Program-made: the position numbers and the translations under genes
In this document: piece by piece, positions 10,191 to 20,900 of the stretch
Layout of the letters: the number at the start of each line of letters is the position of its first letter
Numbering within the stretch: position 1 is the stretch's first letter
Notes under the pieces: generated by a model
What the model was told of the DNA's origin: nothing
Database searches by the model: none
The model's input: the letters and a program-made list of their open reading frames with translations, nothing else
Assembly: GCA_010909165.1 (NCBI GenBank)
Contig: MU008165.1
Span: forward strand, 992,001-1,056,000
Source: Anthoceros angustus
Taxonomy: Eukaryota > Streptophyta > Anthocerotopsida > Anthocerotales > Anthocerotaceae
Reading direction: 5' to 3'
DNA: 64,000 nt

Positions 10191-12654
10191 TGGGCAATGC
10201 AGATTGTGGACGAGCAGGGGTTGAAGCACCACTTCTTCAGGGAATTTGAAGCTTGTGTCCAACTCCTGGCCTCCCTTCCCGCCAGCTATCAAGCATTTGT
10301 GTCCTCTTAGAATGGCACTGTTCGAGAGGCTCATCAGGCGGTGAAGGCTAGCCGCACACCCAACATTTCCATCTCCAAAATTTCTGGCGCACTCCTACAA
10401 GAGGAGGCTTCTAGATTCAACGCCGGCACTTTGAAGCATGGTGGTGAAAGGGTTATGTTCATTAGCATAGGCCGTCAACATCAACAGCCTCAGCAGCGAC
10501 GTCGTCCTCCTCCACCTGATAGACGGCCCTTCACTACGCCTTCTTCGGCTCCTTCTCGCGGCCCTTCATTCTCCAAGCTCGGTGGTTCCAAGCTGCATTG
10601 CAATCTGCGATTCTGTGCCATTGGGAGCCCGACCGCAAGAAGAAAGCTGGCGAGCCTCGACGTCCTTCCAAGTCTGCCAATATGGCCTCGACCTCCAAGC
10701 ACAAGAAGTCCGATATTGCCCTCACAGTCTGCTTGGTTGCTTTCGAATACAAGACCTCTTGGCTATTGGACTACTTCACATATTTGCCGCCATCACCATA
10801 TGTTTTCTCGATTATCTCCAAGATCAACGTTTTGTTCTTCTCGATGACTCGACCTTACTATGGCACTGCATCATACTTTTACTCTTGAAGATGGTTCATC
10901 CTTCTTTTAAGTGATGTGCTGCATGTTCCGCAAATGGCGAAGAACCTTATCTCCGTCCGACACTTGGTGAAGGATAGTACTTTCAGGCTAGAGTTCAGCA
11001 GAGGCGATTGCCTCCTCACAAGATCTGTTGCTCCTAGTCGTGTGGTTGCTAGAGGTCATCCGCGACATGACCTCTATGTCTTCTCTGCCGCACCGGTGAT
11101 CATGGCTTCCTCGACCCCAACTCCTGCCATGGCAACTGCGGTCGACAGAGGGAGTTCTCGCAAAGGTGACTCCCTATTATGGCATTCTCGGCTTGGACAT
11201 ATTAATCATGATAAGCTCTTAGAGATGTCTAGGCAGGATTTATTTAGGGATAAGCTACCCCACTTTTCACAGACTCCACCGTTATGTGAACCTTGTATAT
11301 ATGCTAAACAACGTAGCTTCCCCTATCCTACTCTACACCCGTCGAGACTACTCGATGGAGTTGGTCCATGTTGATCTTTGTGGTCCTCCCGGTCCCTTGG
11401 CGGCTTGCACTTTATGACTATTGTTGATGACTATAGTCGCTATACCTTTGCTATTCGCTCAAGTTGAAGAGTGATTCCTTGACTCCTTTACTCCTTTTGT
11501 CACTATGGGTGTGCAAACCGGTTGCAAGCTTGATTGCATTAGATCGACAATGCGGAGAATTAAATAACCGGCAATTTAAGGACTTCTGTCTTGAGAGGGG
11601 GATTATCCGTCAGTTTACGGTTCCCTATAATTCTCAGCAGAATGGTGTTGCTGAAAAGGCCAACGGCGATCTGCTCCGTATCTGCGCAACAGGGTTCTTT
11701 CCAAGTCAGCTCCCGGCCGAACTCCCTTTGAGTCTTGGCATGGATATAAGCCTTTTATTACTCATCTTCGGATTTTTGGCTGCCCCGCCTATGCTAATAT
11801 TCCCTCTCAGCTTCGCGACAAGCTTTCTGCTCATCCTCACAAGCTAGTATTTGTTGGCTATGGCGAGGACCGCAAGGCTTATAAATCGGTTGACTTGGCT
11901 ACCCATGCTATTGTATATGGCACTGTCACTTTTGATGAGGCTCGGTTAGCATCTGCGTTCGAGTCCATGGATTACCTTGGCTCCTTCTACCACCGGTGAC
12001 CTTATGCGAGTTTTGACTCATCTGTTTTCACGGACTACGGTCACGCACTTTGCTCCATCACAGCCTCTTCACCTCAAGCGGCACCTATACCTATTGTTCA
12101 CCTCGAGAGGAGGAAGATGAACAGGCCATTGTTGATCCTTATGAAAACAGAGAAGACTTTGGTACTCTTAATCCACAAGACCCAGAGACTGTTCCTGCTC
12201 CACCTTCTCATGCAATACATCCAGCCCCTGAGCGAAGATATTCTTCGCGTCATTGTCAACCGAGACACCTCTAGAATGAGCTCCCCTTTGATTTAGAGTT
12301 CAATCAAGCTGGCTACACCACCACTGCTGTGGGTTATTTCAACGCCTTCAGTGTTGCCCCTTCAGAGGGAGATCCTCTCACTCTGCAAGAGGCATATTCG
12401 CGACTTGATGCAGCTAAGTGGAAGCTCGCTATTGATGATGAATATAATTCTCTTATCAAAAACAATACTTGGACTCTAGTAAACTTGCCGAAGGTAGAAC
12501 TACTGTCAAATGCAAGTGGGTTCTCAAAACTAAATTCCAGGAGGTTGAACCTCGTATTCGCTATAAAGGCGAGACTAGTGGCTAAGGGTTATAGTCGGAA
12601 GAGAGTGGACTATCGAGGCGATAAGGTTTATTCACTGTAGTCAAGGCTTGAGTG

Positions 12655-13155
12655 AGAATGCTCCACGGCTTTATGTGCCGAGCTTAATCGGAAATTTATC
12701 GACTTGATGTTTGTCTTGCTTTCCTTTATGGTCATCCGCAAGAAGAGATCTATATGGATCAACGAGAAGACTATGAAGATGAGCAATACCCAAACAAGGT
12801 GTGTAAACTTATTCGTTCTATTTACGGACTAAAGCAAAGCCCGTTTATGGTATGAGAGAATGGACTCTTACCTCAAGAAGATAGGTTTATCCAAAGTGAA
12901 GCGGACACCAATATCTATGTACTCCATGAGACAACTCCCTTGTGCTGGTTGCACTATATGTTGATGACTTAGTTATTCACAGCAACAATATTGAACTAGT
13001 TAACAAGATTAAAGTGACCTTAGTAAAGAATTCGAGATGAAGGATCTCGGCAAAGTTAAATATATTCTTGGAATGCATGTACATAGAGATACCATCGGTG
13101 CTATCTATCTCCATCAAGGAAGATATGTATGGTATGTTAAAACACTTCAATTTGG
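12655..13155 (+). repeat. Reverse-transcriptase tandem duplication, copy A
   Basis: The block from GAATGCTC... through the YVDD box to CACTTCAATTTGGAGAATGC is repeated with an offset of about 489 bp. Copy A has lesions where copy B keeps CAG or CTG (CAACGAGAAG against CAACCAGAAG, ACCATCGGTG against ACCACTGGTG). Confidence 0.85.
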
Positions 13156-13645
13156 AGAATGCTCGGCTTTATGTGCTTCTTAATGAAATTTATCGATGTT
13201 TGTCTTGCTTTCCTTTATGGTCATGCAGAAGAGATCTATATGGATCAACCAGAAGACTATGAAGATGAGCGATACCCAAACAAGGTGTGTAAACTTATTC
13301 GTTCTATTTACGGACTAAAGCAAAGCCCGTTTATGGTATGAGAGAATGGACTCTTACCTCAAGAAGATAGGTTTATCCAAAGTGAAGCGGACACCAATAT
13401 CTATGTACTCCATGAGACAGCTCCCTTGTCTTGGTTGCACTATATGTTGATGACTTAGTTATTCACAGCAACAATATTGAACTAGTTAACAAGATTAAAG
13501 TGACCTTAGTAAAGAATTCGAGATGAAGGATCTCGGCAAAGTTAAATATATTCTTGGAATGCATGTACATAGAGATACCACTGGTGCTATCTATCTCCAT
13601 CAAGGAAGATATGTATGGTATGTTAAAACACTTCAATTTGGAGAA
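13156..13645 (+). repeat. Reverse-transcriptase tandem duplication, copy B
   Basis: This second copy of the 12655-13155 block leads into the RNase H region. Both copies retain the coding text for YVDDLVIH, but both are frameshifted elsewhere. Confidence 0.85.
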
Positions 13646-13943
13646 TGCGTCGGTACACAGCCGTGGGTGTTAAGCTTTCATCTACTACATCCCGTAATCG
13701 AGCAGGAAAGAAGAGATGGAAAATATTCCTTATCGTATGGGAGTTGGTACTCTCATGTTCTTGAGTAATCAAACCCGGACGATATCTCAAATCGCCGTCT
13801 GTGCTCGTTCTCGGAGAATCGGAAAGGATCACTAGGTTGCTCTCAAGCGCATCATGCGGTACCTCAAGGGTACTCCAAACTATGGCCTCTGCTTCAAGCC
13901 TAGTGTGGAGTGCCAAATCCGATGTCCGTACTCCTGGCGACTT

Positions 13944-14750
13944 GTTTTAGTCTTGTCTCGTTTTTTTTCGGGTCATTACTGTTAAGAGGGATAGGGAGGA
14001 GTTAGCCAATAAGGTCAATTTGGCCAGATTGCACTTAGTGTGCAATCCCTAGACCCTAGGTCCGTCTGGGCGGGGTCCAACGGAGTGGTCCGGCCGAGCG
14101 GCGTTCGACGGAGTAAGTCCGGCCGAGCGGCGTTCGACGGAGTAAGTCCGGCCGAGCGGCGTTCGACGGAGTAAGTCCGGCCGAGCGGCGTTCGACGGAG
14201 TAAGTCCGGCCGGGCGGCGTTCGACGGAGTAAGTCCGGCGGCGTTCGGCAGTAAGTCCGGCCGAGCGGCGTTCGACGGAAGTCCGGCCGGCGGCGTCGAC
14301 GGAGTAAGTCCGCCGAGCGGCGTTCGACGGAAAGTCCGGCGGCGGCGTTCGGAGTAAGTCCGGCAGCGGCGTTCGGAGTAAGTCCGGCGGCGGCGTTCGA
14401 CGGAGTAAGTCGGCCGGCGGCGTTCGACGGAAAGTCCGGCCGGCGGCTTAGTCCGGATGTGGTCCGGCCGGGCGGGTTAGTCCGGATGGCATGGTCTGGA
14501 ACGGATCTGCTGCTTGGCGGGGAAGCAGCTGGTGGACGAAGTCCGGTGGAATGATGAGCTACGTCTTGGCGGCTATCACGACCCAGGGTTAGGGTACATA
14601 CATAGGCGGGTTAGATTAGGGTGTGGGAAGTATAAGGAGGCCTAGGCGCCCTAGACCGGGGAGACTATCCCGGGTACCATCTTCGCGCTCCGTGTGCTCT
14701 TGCCTTCCGTGCTCGAGGGGCGGAGTGAGTTCCTGCATCACCGTGCAGGA
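13944..14750 (+). repeat. Possible LTR of an unidentified element
   Basis: The stretch starts TGTTTTAGTC and ends CACCGTGCA. It holds a TATA-like AGTATAAGGAGGCC at about 14630 followed by GC-rich transcribed-leader-like sequence. It is followed by ATTGGTGGTAGAG, which weakly resembles a primer-binding site. No partner LTR was found in the window, so this remains a guess. It contains the 29-bp minisatellite. Confidence 0.25.
14086..14456 (+). repeat. 29-bp GC-rich minisatellite, about 14 units
   Basis: The unit reads GTCCGGCCGAGCGGCG followed by TTCGACGGAGTAA. The first five units keep the 29-bp length and differ by one base. The following nine units are shortened by 2-11 bases, mostly by loss inside CCGAG or ACGGAGT. 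A related single copy lies at about 15427-15465. Confidence 0.92.
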
Positions 14751-14884
14751 TTAATTGGTGGTAGAGGGATGGGGTTAGAGCTCTGGTGACGAGCTCCGCC
14801 CACACGCTTGATGGGTGCAGACCGGGGTCGGACTCGAGCTCAGGAGGGGCTCGCGGGTGACTTCTCGGGTGCGAGACTAACCTT

Positions 14885-15305
14885 GGAGGCCTTTGGAATG
14901 GAGGCTGGGGTTGCAGTGCAAGCCACTTCTCCGCAGGCGTGAAGCGGTAGGAGGGATTAGGGCGCTTGGGGTGACATGTCTGAAGCCATCCACGGAGGCC
15001 TTTGGAATGGAGGCTGGGGTTGCAGGCGTGAAGCCACTTCTCCGCAGGCGTGAAGCGGTAGAGGGATTACGAGGCGCTTGGGGTGACTGGCGGAAGCCAT
15101 CCACAGGCTCTCTTGGAGCAGGCATGGGGTTGCGGTGTGAGCCACTTCTCCACGAGCGTGAAGCGGTAGGAGGGATTAGGAGGCGCTTGGGGGTGACCTG
15201 CTGGGCGGAAGCCATCCCTGGAGGCTACTAAAACGGAGGCTGTGGGGTTGCAGGCTGCGAAGCTACTTCTCCGCGGAACGTGAAGCAGCCGGAACGGGCA
15301 AAGGC
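14885..15305 (+). repeat. 109-bp tandem repeat, about 3.8 units
   Basis: Units begin at 14885, 14994, 15103 and 15219 with GGAGGCCTTTGGAATGGAGG or a variant. They contain GCCACTTCTCCGCAGGCGTG and end GAAGCCATCCAC. The repeat gives open frames on both strands that repeat the same peptide; these are not taken as genes. Confidence 0.9.
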
Positions 15306-15744
15306 GGCATGGTGTGAACACATCGGCGTGTTGGTGTTGTGACTACTAGCTGGGAATGGACAAGGGAGGAGGGTCGCGTTGCGGCGTGTGTGTTGAGGTG
15401 GAGTTGTGGCCGGACAGAGTTGAGGAGCGGCGCTCGACGGAGTAAGTCCGGCCGGCGGCGTCGCTAAACTTGTTCCGGTGGTACTGGAGAAAACTCGGCG
15501 GGGTTTGTGGGAAGATCCGGTGGCTGCGCGTCTAGTCCGACGAGTTGTGCAGGGGCACACCCTGAGGGTTGTGGAGCCACCGGACCCAACATGATGAAGT
15601 CCGTTCAGGCGATAGGTTGTAGAGCTCAGGCAGAATAAGCACGAGTCCATTCCCTGTGGAACGAACCCCTTACTACAACGACACGGGACCGTGCGCGCCC
15701 GGCTGGCCTTCAGCGAAAGTTGCGCCACACCTAGCGGAAAGAAG

Positions 15745-16240
15745 CATCTGCAACTGACGTGCTTTGTCGATGCAGATTGGGCTTCAGACGCTGACACCCG
15801 AAAAAGTATCTCAGCATATTGCTTTCTTGCTGGCTCCACTGTTGTCAATTGGTCTTGTAGAAAACAAGCTGCAATATCACTTTCGTTAACAGAATCGAGT
15901 ACAAATCACTCCAAACGAAAGAGGCTGAATGGGAAAGAAAGCTATGTGAAGATTTGGATATGAAGCAGGAAGGGCCAACAGTGCTTAATTGTGACAATAT
16001 GTCAGCCATTGCTCTTGTCGCTAATCCGGTCTTTCATACGCGCACGAAGCATATTGAGTTTTAACACCATTATATTCGTGACGCTGCTGAGAGAGAAATT
16101 GTTAAGGTACAGTATGTACCCACAGACGACAATACAGCAGATATACTGACAAAATCCTTGCCGAAGTTCAAACACTGCTTCCACAGAGAAGGGCTTGGAT
16201 TGGTTGACTGTAGCAGCTTTTTGCAGCTGGACCAATCACA
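15745..16240 (+). pseudogene. RNase H end of a third copia element
   Basis: The open text FVDADWASDADTRKSISAY and FLAGSTVVNWSCRKQ (15755-15875) is the copia RNase H core with its catalytic aspartates. It is followed, after a frame change, by the C-terminal motif NPVFHTRTKHIE and ADILTKSLPKF (about 16020-16165). It does not continue the RNase H of the second element, which breaks at 13915. Upstream domains are absent, so this is a 3' fragment. Confidence 0.8.
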
Positions 16241-16429
16241 CATTTGGTGAGGCGCATCTTATCTCAGAACGTTCAGTTATTTGAAGTTGACAGCTATTGT
16301 AGACTGCTTGCTTTAATCTTACTTGCGACCGGTGACGATCGGTGAGTTGAGTTTAGTTGAAGACCGTAGTACTTATACAATACTCCAGCGGCAAATGATT
16401 ATTAGTTCTTTGATTTAGATAACCCAACT

Positions 16430-16690
16430 AGTCTGAGAGGGAGAGTTAGAAGTACAGACCGCATTGGTTATGGTTAGCTTAGCTTAACCTAGCGTGGTCA
16501 TAGCCTTTGGTATCTAGTACCGAAGAGGTACAACTCTTCAGACATTGGTTATGGTTAGCTTAGCTTAACCTAGCGTGGTCATAGCCTTTGGTATCTAGTA
16601 CCGAAGAGGTACAACTCTTCAGACACAGGCTATAAAAGCCCACCTCTTGTAATCAATTGTATCAATTAGTAAAGCACTAAACTTTGATTA
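16430..16690 (+). repeat. LTR-like tail of the third copia, with an 81-bp tandem repeat
   Basis: A purine tract (GAGAGGGAGAG) at about 16436 is followed by TTAGAAGTACAG, which resembles a copia LTR start lacking its first TG. An 81-bp unit is repeated perfectly or nearly so at 16462-16542 and 16543-16623. Each unit holds the palindrome GGTATCTAGTACC and the inverted pair GAAGAG/CTCTTC. TATAAAAGCCC at about 16631 looks like a core promoter. The LTR end is not defined. Confidence 0.55.
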
Positions 16691-17990
16691 AACGCTTCCA
16701 CAAAGCACCTCAAACTATATCTCCGGGATGAACTTCAGATTGCAAAGTGGGATGGAGTGACAATGAGCATGAACTGGAAGTTTAATTTATACAAGGTGCT
16801 TGGGCTGATAGAGGATGACGAAGGTCGGGAAGATGAGCAATATAAGCAAAACAAAGTGGACAACCGGACACATATACTACGCATAGCAAAACTGGAGGGA
16901 AAGGTATGGGAAAACGTGGACAATATCTTCACCAAGTAAGGCCGTTAGGGCCGCACACCCCTTCACGAGGAGTCACACCTTTTCATCATCAAATATGACA
17001 ACGTATAAGGCTCACCGGCAGCCTTCTCTTGGATAACAATTCTTCCTTCTCCTCCATCCCTCACATGAGATTGATCCTGATTTCCTATAGATCATGGCTT
17101 GCCTCGCTAGTGAGGGTTTGCTCGCTCCTGGAAGGGGGCTCGCCTCGCCAACGACCATGAGGTGCTTAGAGGAGGAGGGGCCTCGCCTCGCTAGCAGCCA
17201 ATCGACCGCGATCAGAACATAGGCTTGATAGGCTAATCAGATCTGATCCAACCTTGAGCCTACCAGCTGCCCCATGGCTGAGAAAGAGGAGTGGGCAGTG
17301 TTTGCTATGGTACTCCAAGTTTCACTCCGAACCATAAAAGACATGCCTAAACATTCATAAAAACTCATTTTGCATGGAAAGCATATACGATACAATTTCT
17401 CAAAAGAAAAGAAAAAGGGTCTACACTCTCTACCCATTTGGTACACCAAATTCCATATCCATATTGCAAATCTGATTCAAGCACATACCAACTTGACTAT
17501 ATGTAATATAGTTAAGTCTCCTTTTCATCTTGACCCTCGGCATGTCCACTTTTAGATGGGCTTCTTCCCATTGTTTATATCCTAAATAAAATACACTACT
17601 TGACTGTATGTAATATTATTGATAATAAATCATAATAAAAATATTGAAGACTAAATTTTGACTTTATTAATAATAATTTAAATATATAATATTATATAAG
17701 AAATAACTTTATATAGTAAAAATATAGTAAAATACTGCACGTCTTTGGTAATTTTCTCGGTAAATATTACCTTACCTAGTTGCAGTTCCGTTGTAAGGGC
17801 TCTATATATGCATGTGAATCCATGGAATGATATTCAAATATACTTGCGCACTCGGACGAGTCGACCTAGACACCGAAACCAAAACTTGAGTAAGGCTGAC
17901 CGTGGACAAGTCGGCGCTAGCTGCAAGTCCCGGGTGGCTGTGACCACCATGTTTATGCAGCTGCAGTGATAATTTCGGGGCAATCATTCG
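16691..17990. other. Intergenic region upstream of UTP10
   Basis: A 60-residue open frame at 16757-16936 (starting MTMSMNWKFNLYKVLG) may be a relic of a retroelement gag, but support is weak. The rest shows no gene. 17560-17760 is strongly AT-rich. I could not identify a TATA box or another promoter element for the gene starting at 17991. Confidence 0.4.
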
Positions 17991-20900
17991 ATGGCTACCC
18001 CGCTGGGCGCGCAGTTGCAAGTTTTGGCCCCTATCCATGGCCAGCCAACCAAGCAACGGCCCGGGACCCGTCCCTCGCTGTTTTTCGATCCTGTTCAGGC
18101 TGCTGACACTGACTTACAGACAATCTTCTCCATTGCTCTTGAAGGTGAGAGCTCTCGGTTTTGAATTATTGCAGTTTGATTCGCAACGGCCCTTTCTCAC
18201 ACCCATTTTGTGGCGCAGCTCTGGAGAAATTGACAGAATATGACGGCCAGTTTGGGAGCTATCGAAAGACTCTGTTCAGTCCTCAAAGTTGTCATACTGA
18301 CAGAGAAGTGCAGGCAAGGGAGTTCAATTTGAAGCTGGACAAGTCCATATCAGAGTATCTCCGATTGCTGTCGGGCTATTTGATGCTCGATCCAGCTCCG
18401 CGGACTTTGGAATATCTTATCAGGCGCTACAAGTCTGTACCGTCTCTAACCTGAATTGTGTGTCCAGTGGTCCTTTTTTTAATTTTGCTGTCTGGTTTCT
18501 GCTTCTGTACTTGCTGGCTTGCTGTGGGACTAAGACCATTATTTGGGACTTTCGTCAGTGTCCACGTTCGCAATGTGGATCAAGTAATGACTTGCATTCT
18601 CCCCTACCACGAGACACGTCTTTTTGTGGAAACCGTCAAGCTGTTGAAGATTCAGTAAGTCTTCAGGTTGCAGTTTTGGAGAAGAGACTTTGGGAATTGC
18701 ACAAATATTTTCTGATGGTTTCATGAATTTTCGGCGCATGCTTGCTGCTTGCAACTTTACAGGGGCAGTATGTGGAGTTTTTTAGCAGGGGTGCAGAGTA
18801 GTGGAGCACCTCCTCCTCGGCAAGCCCTTGTGGAGCGGTGCTCAAAGGACCTGGCTTTATTGGATGCAATTGTTGACGTGGTATGCTGCACGCCTCTTCT
18901 GACTTCCCTGTGCAGCTGGGAGGACGTGATTTGGATGCCTCTGATCATATGTAGTTACGTTCTTGCTGGCGCATCTGCAGGCTATTCTTGAGTCTCAATC
19001 AGCAAAGTCCCGGAATTTGATCACCTTCAGTACTGTCTTCATCACTGAAGTCTTGGCGGCAGTGCCCATCATAACTTCGGAATTGGTTAATCGAATTGTG
19101 CAACTTCTCTTGCACAGCTTCAAAGTGGGTGTTCACGAGGACTTCCAGGTCTGTTCATGATGCTTTGCCATGGAATTTGGCTCTTACCGTTATGACTTGT
19201 CGAGACCTTGGATGTCAGCTACAAAAGCAGCGGTGAAAGTTTGATCTCTAAGGTCATATAATTGCCCTGCAGGTTGGAGCACTGATGATAATCTGTACCC
19301 TAGCCAGCAAATCCAGTTTGTCACCAGATCTGGTCGCTACCTTTTTCGAGTTGATTGCGAAAAGGATACAGAAAAAGGAGGACGTGGGCAGCTCTCTGCT
19401 TCAGCTTTCCATCAGGGTGTTAGTTGTATTCACTCAGGTTACGTCCTCCTTGAATTCTTTTTTTGTGTCTGTCTGTCTGGAACTAAGGTATGAGCCCTCT
19501 AAGTGGTGGTGATTTCTGACAGTTCAACTCATGTACAGCTTTGTTCATTTCTTTGTTCCATTTCAGATTCTTGACCTGAGAGTGCTCCTTCTTGCAGACA
19601 CAAGCTATGAAGCAGCTACCCATCAAAGCTTTCAAGTTTCTTGTCAAAGTGGGGTACGCACCACTATTACTTTTCTCACTCACTGGCAGAGAAATTGAAA
19701 AACGTTTGAGTCATTTCATTCCTGTGTGTTCGCAATGGATAGTTTATTCTCACTTTGGATCATGGTGTGTTGTCTTCAGAGGTTTGCCAGCTATTCTGGT
19801 TGAACTTGGACAGAAGTTCGAAATTAGAACATTCAAAACTTTATTTCTCAACGCTTTAGTGGACCATTGGTGAGGGCCGTTCTGAGATTCGGAATGATCT
19901 TTACTGGTTTTGTGTATGGGAATTTGGCTGTTCTATATTTGCCTTGGCACTGGGTTGACATTGTGTATGCACGTTTTGTCTAAAGCATAGCACATGAACA
20001 TTACGAAACTTCGCTCTTGGAAGTTATCAAAGCGGTTCCTATTGAAGATGAAATTGTCCCACTAGTATCACAGCTTGTAGACCGGGTTTTCGAGGAGCAG
20101 GCAATGGTCAATTTTGAAGCTGCTGAAGTCCTGGGAGCTGGTCCAACGAAAGCAAGTTTGTTTTCATTTCTTAACTCCATCTGTTTTATTTCCATAGTAC
20201 TGGAAGATTTTAATCTGATCCAGGATGTATACACAGTGCAGCAAGGCTTGCATCAAGAAACTGTCGAATACTTTGCATAATGAAATGTGTGGATTGTCCT
20301 ATTTGTTGCTGCAGGGAGTGTGGTCACAAGACTGCTCAGGACTATTGAGCATCAATATCCCAAGCAGATGGATATAGCTGTTAGCACAATACTACAACAG
20401 TATGCAGAAAAGGTCAGTAACTAGTTTACCACCGTTTTGTTTCTCTCTGTTGAAGTTTGCTACTGACAGTATGCTTGTCTCAGAAGGGGGATACATCTTC
20501 AGTTTTTGACTTTCTGCGGGAAGTTCTCCATGGAAGTTTGCACGTTCCATTAGCAGAGACGCAAACAAGTTTGCTGCTTTCCCTTGATCATCCTAATGTG
20601 AGTTTTTGTTTGAGTGTTAGAATAATTATAGATGTTTGCCGTTCGAAAAGCTTTTATGGAATTTTTTGGTTCACAGGCACGGGTACGACAGGCTGCGGTG
20701 GAAAACCTGTCAGAAGTAGTCCCAAAAATTGCAGAGTCTGAGGACATAGAGGTAACTGCATTCTTGTTCTTGTTTTGCTTGTTTCTGTATTCTGCATAGT
20801 TAGGTGTTGATGAGCATTGGCTCTCAGACCAGACAGAACTGGCTGCAGTACTTCGTGATGAGTGAGGAATCTTCAAGGACAAATTTGCCTTTTTCAGCAA

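Larger units (their letters stand above)
10200..13925 (+). mobile_element. Second Ty1/copia element, degenerate, ends not found
   Basis: Gag text (LASLPASYQAF near 10265, then ISGALLQEEASRF near 10378) is followed by damaged knuckle and protease regions. GAG-pre-integrase reads LLWHSRLGHINHDKLLEMS at about 11175-11230. Integrase text follows (VDDYSRYTF-like near 11423, VPYNSQQNGVAEK near 11620-11655). Reverse transcriptase starts near 12360 (LQEAYSRLDAAKWK) and includes YVDDLVIH near 12955 and 13443. RNase H stops abruptly after YLKGTPNYGLCFKPSVE near 13915. Domain order is copia. Protein identity to the first element is clearly low, so it is another family. Frameshifts and stops are frequent and there is an internal duplication. 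No LTRs could be paired. Confidence 0.85.

Noticed and set aside
14086-14456. CRISPR-like regular repeat of 29 bp
   Set aside because: The units are directly adjacent with no spacers, and the genome is a plant. It is a minisatellite.
13915-15745. RNase H at 15745 as a continuation of the second copia element
   Set aside because: The junction text does not match at the break, and about 1.8 kb of repeats intervene, so the two are treated as different elements. A nested insertion remains possible.
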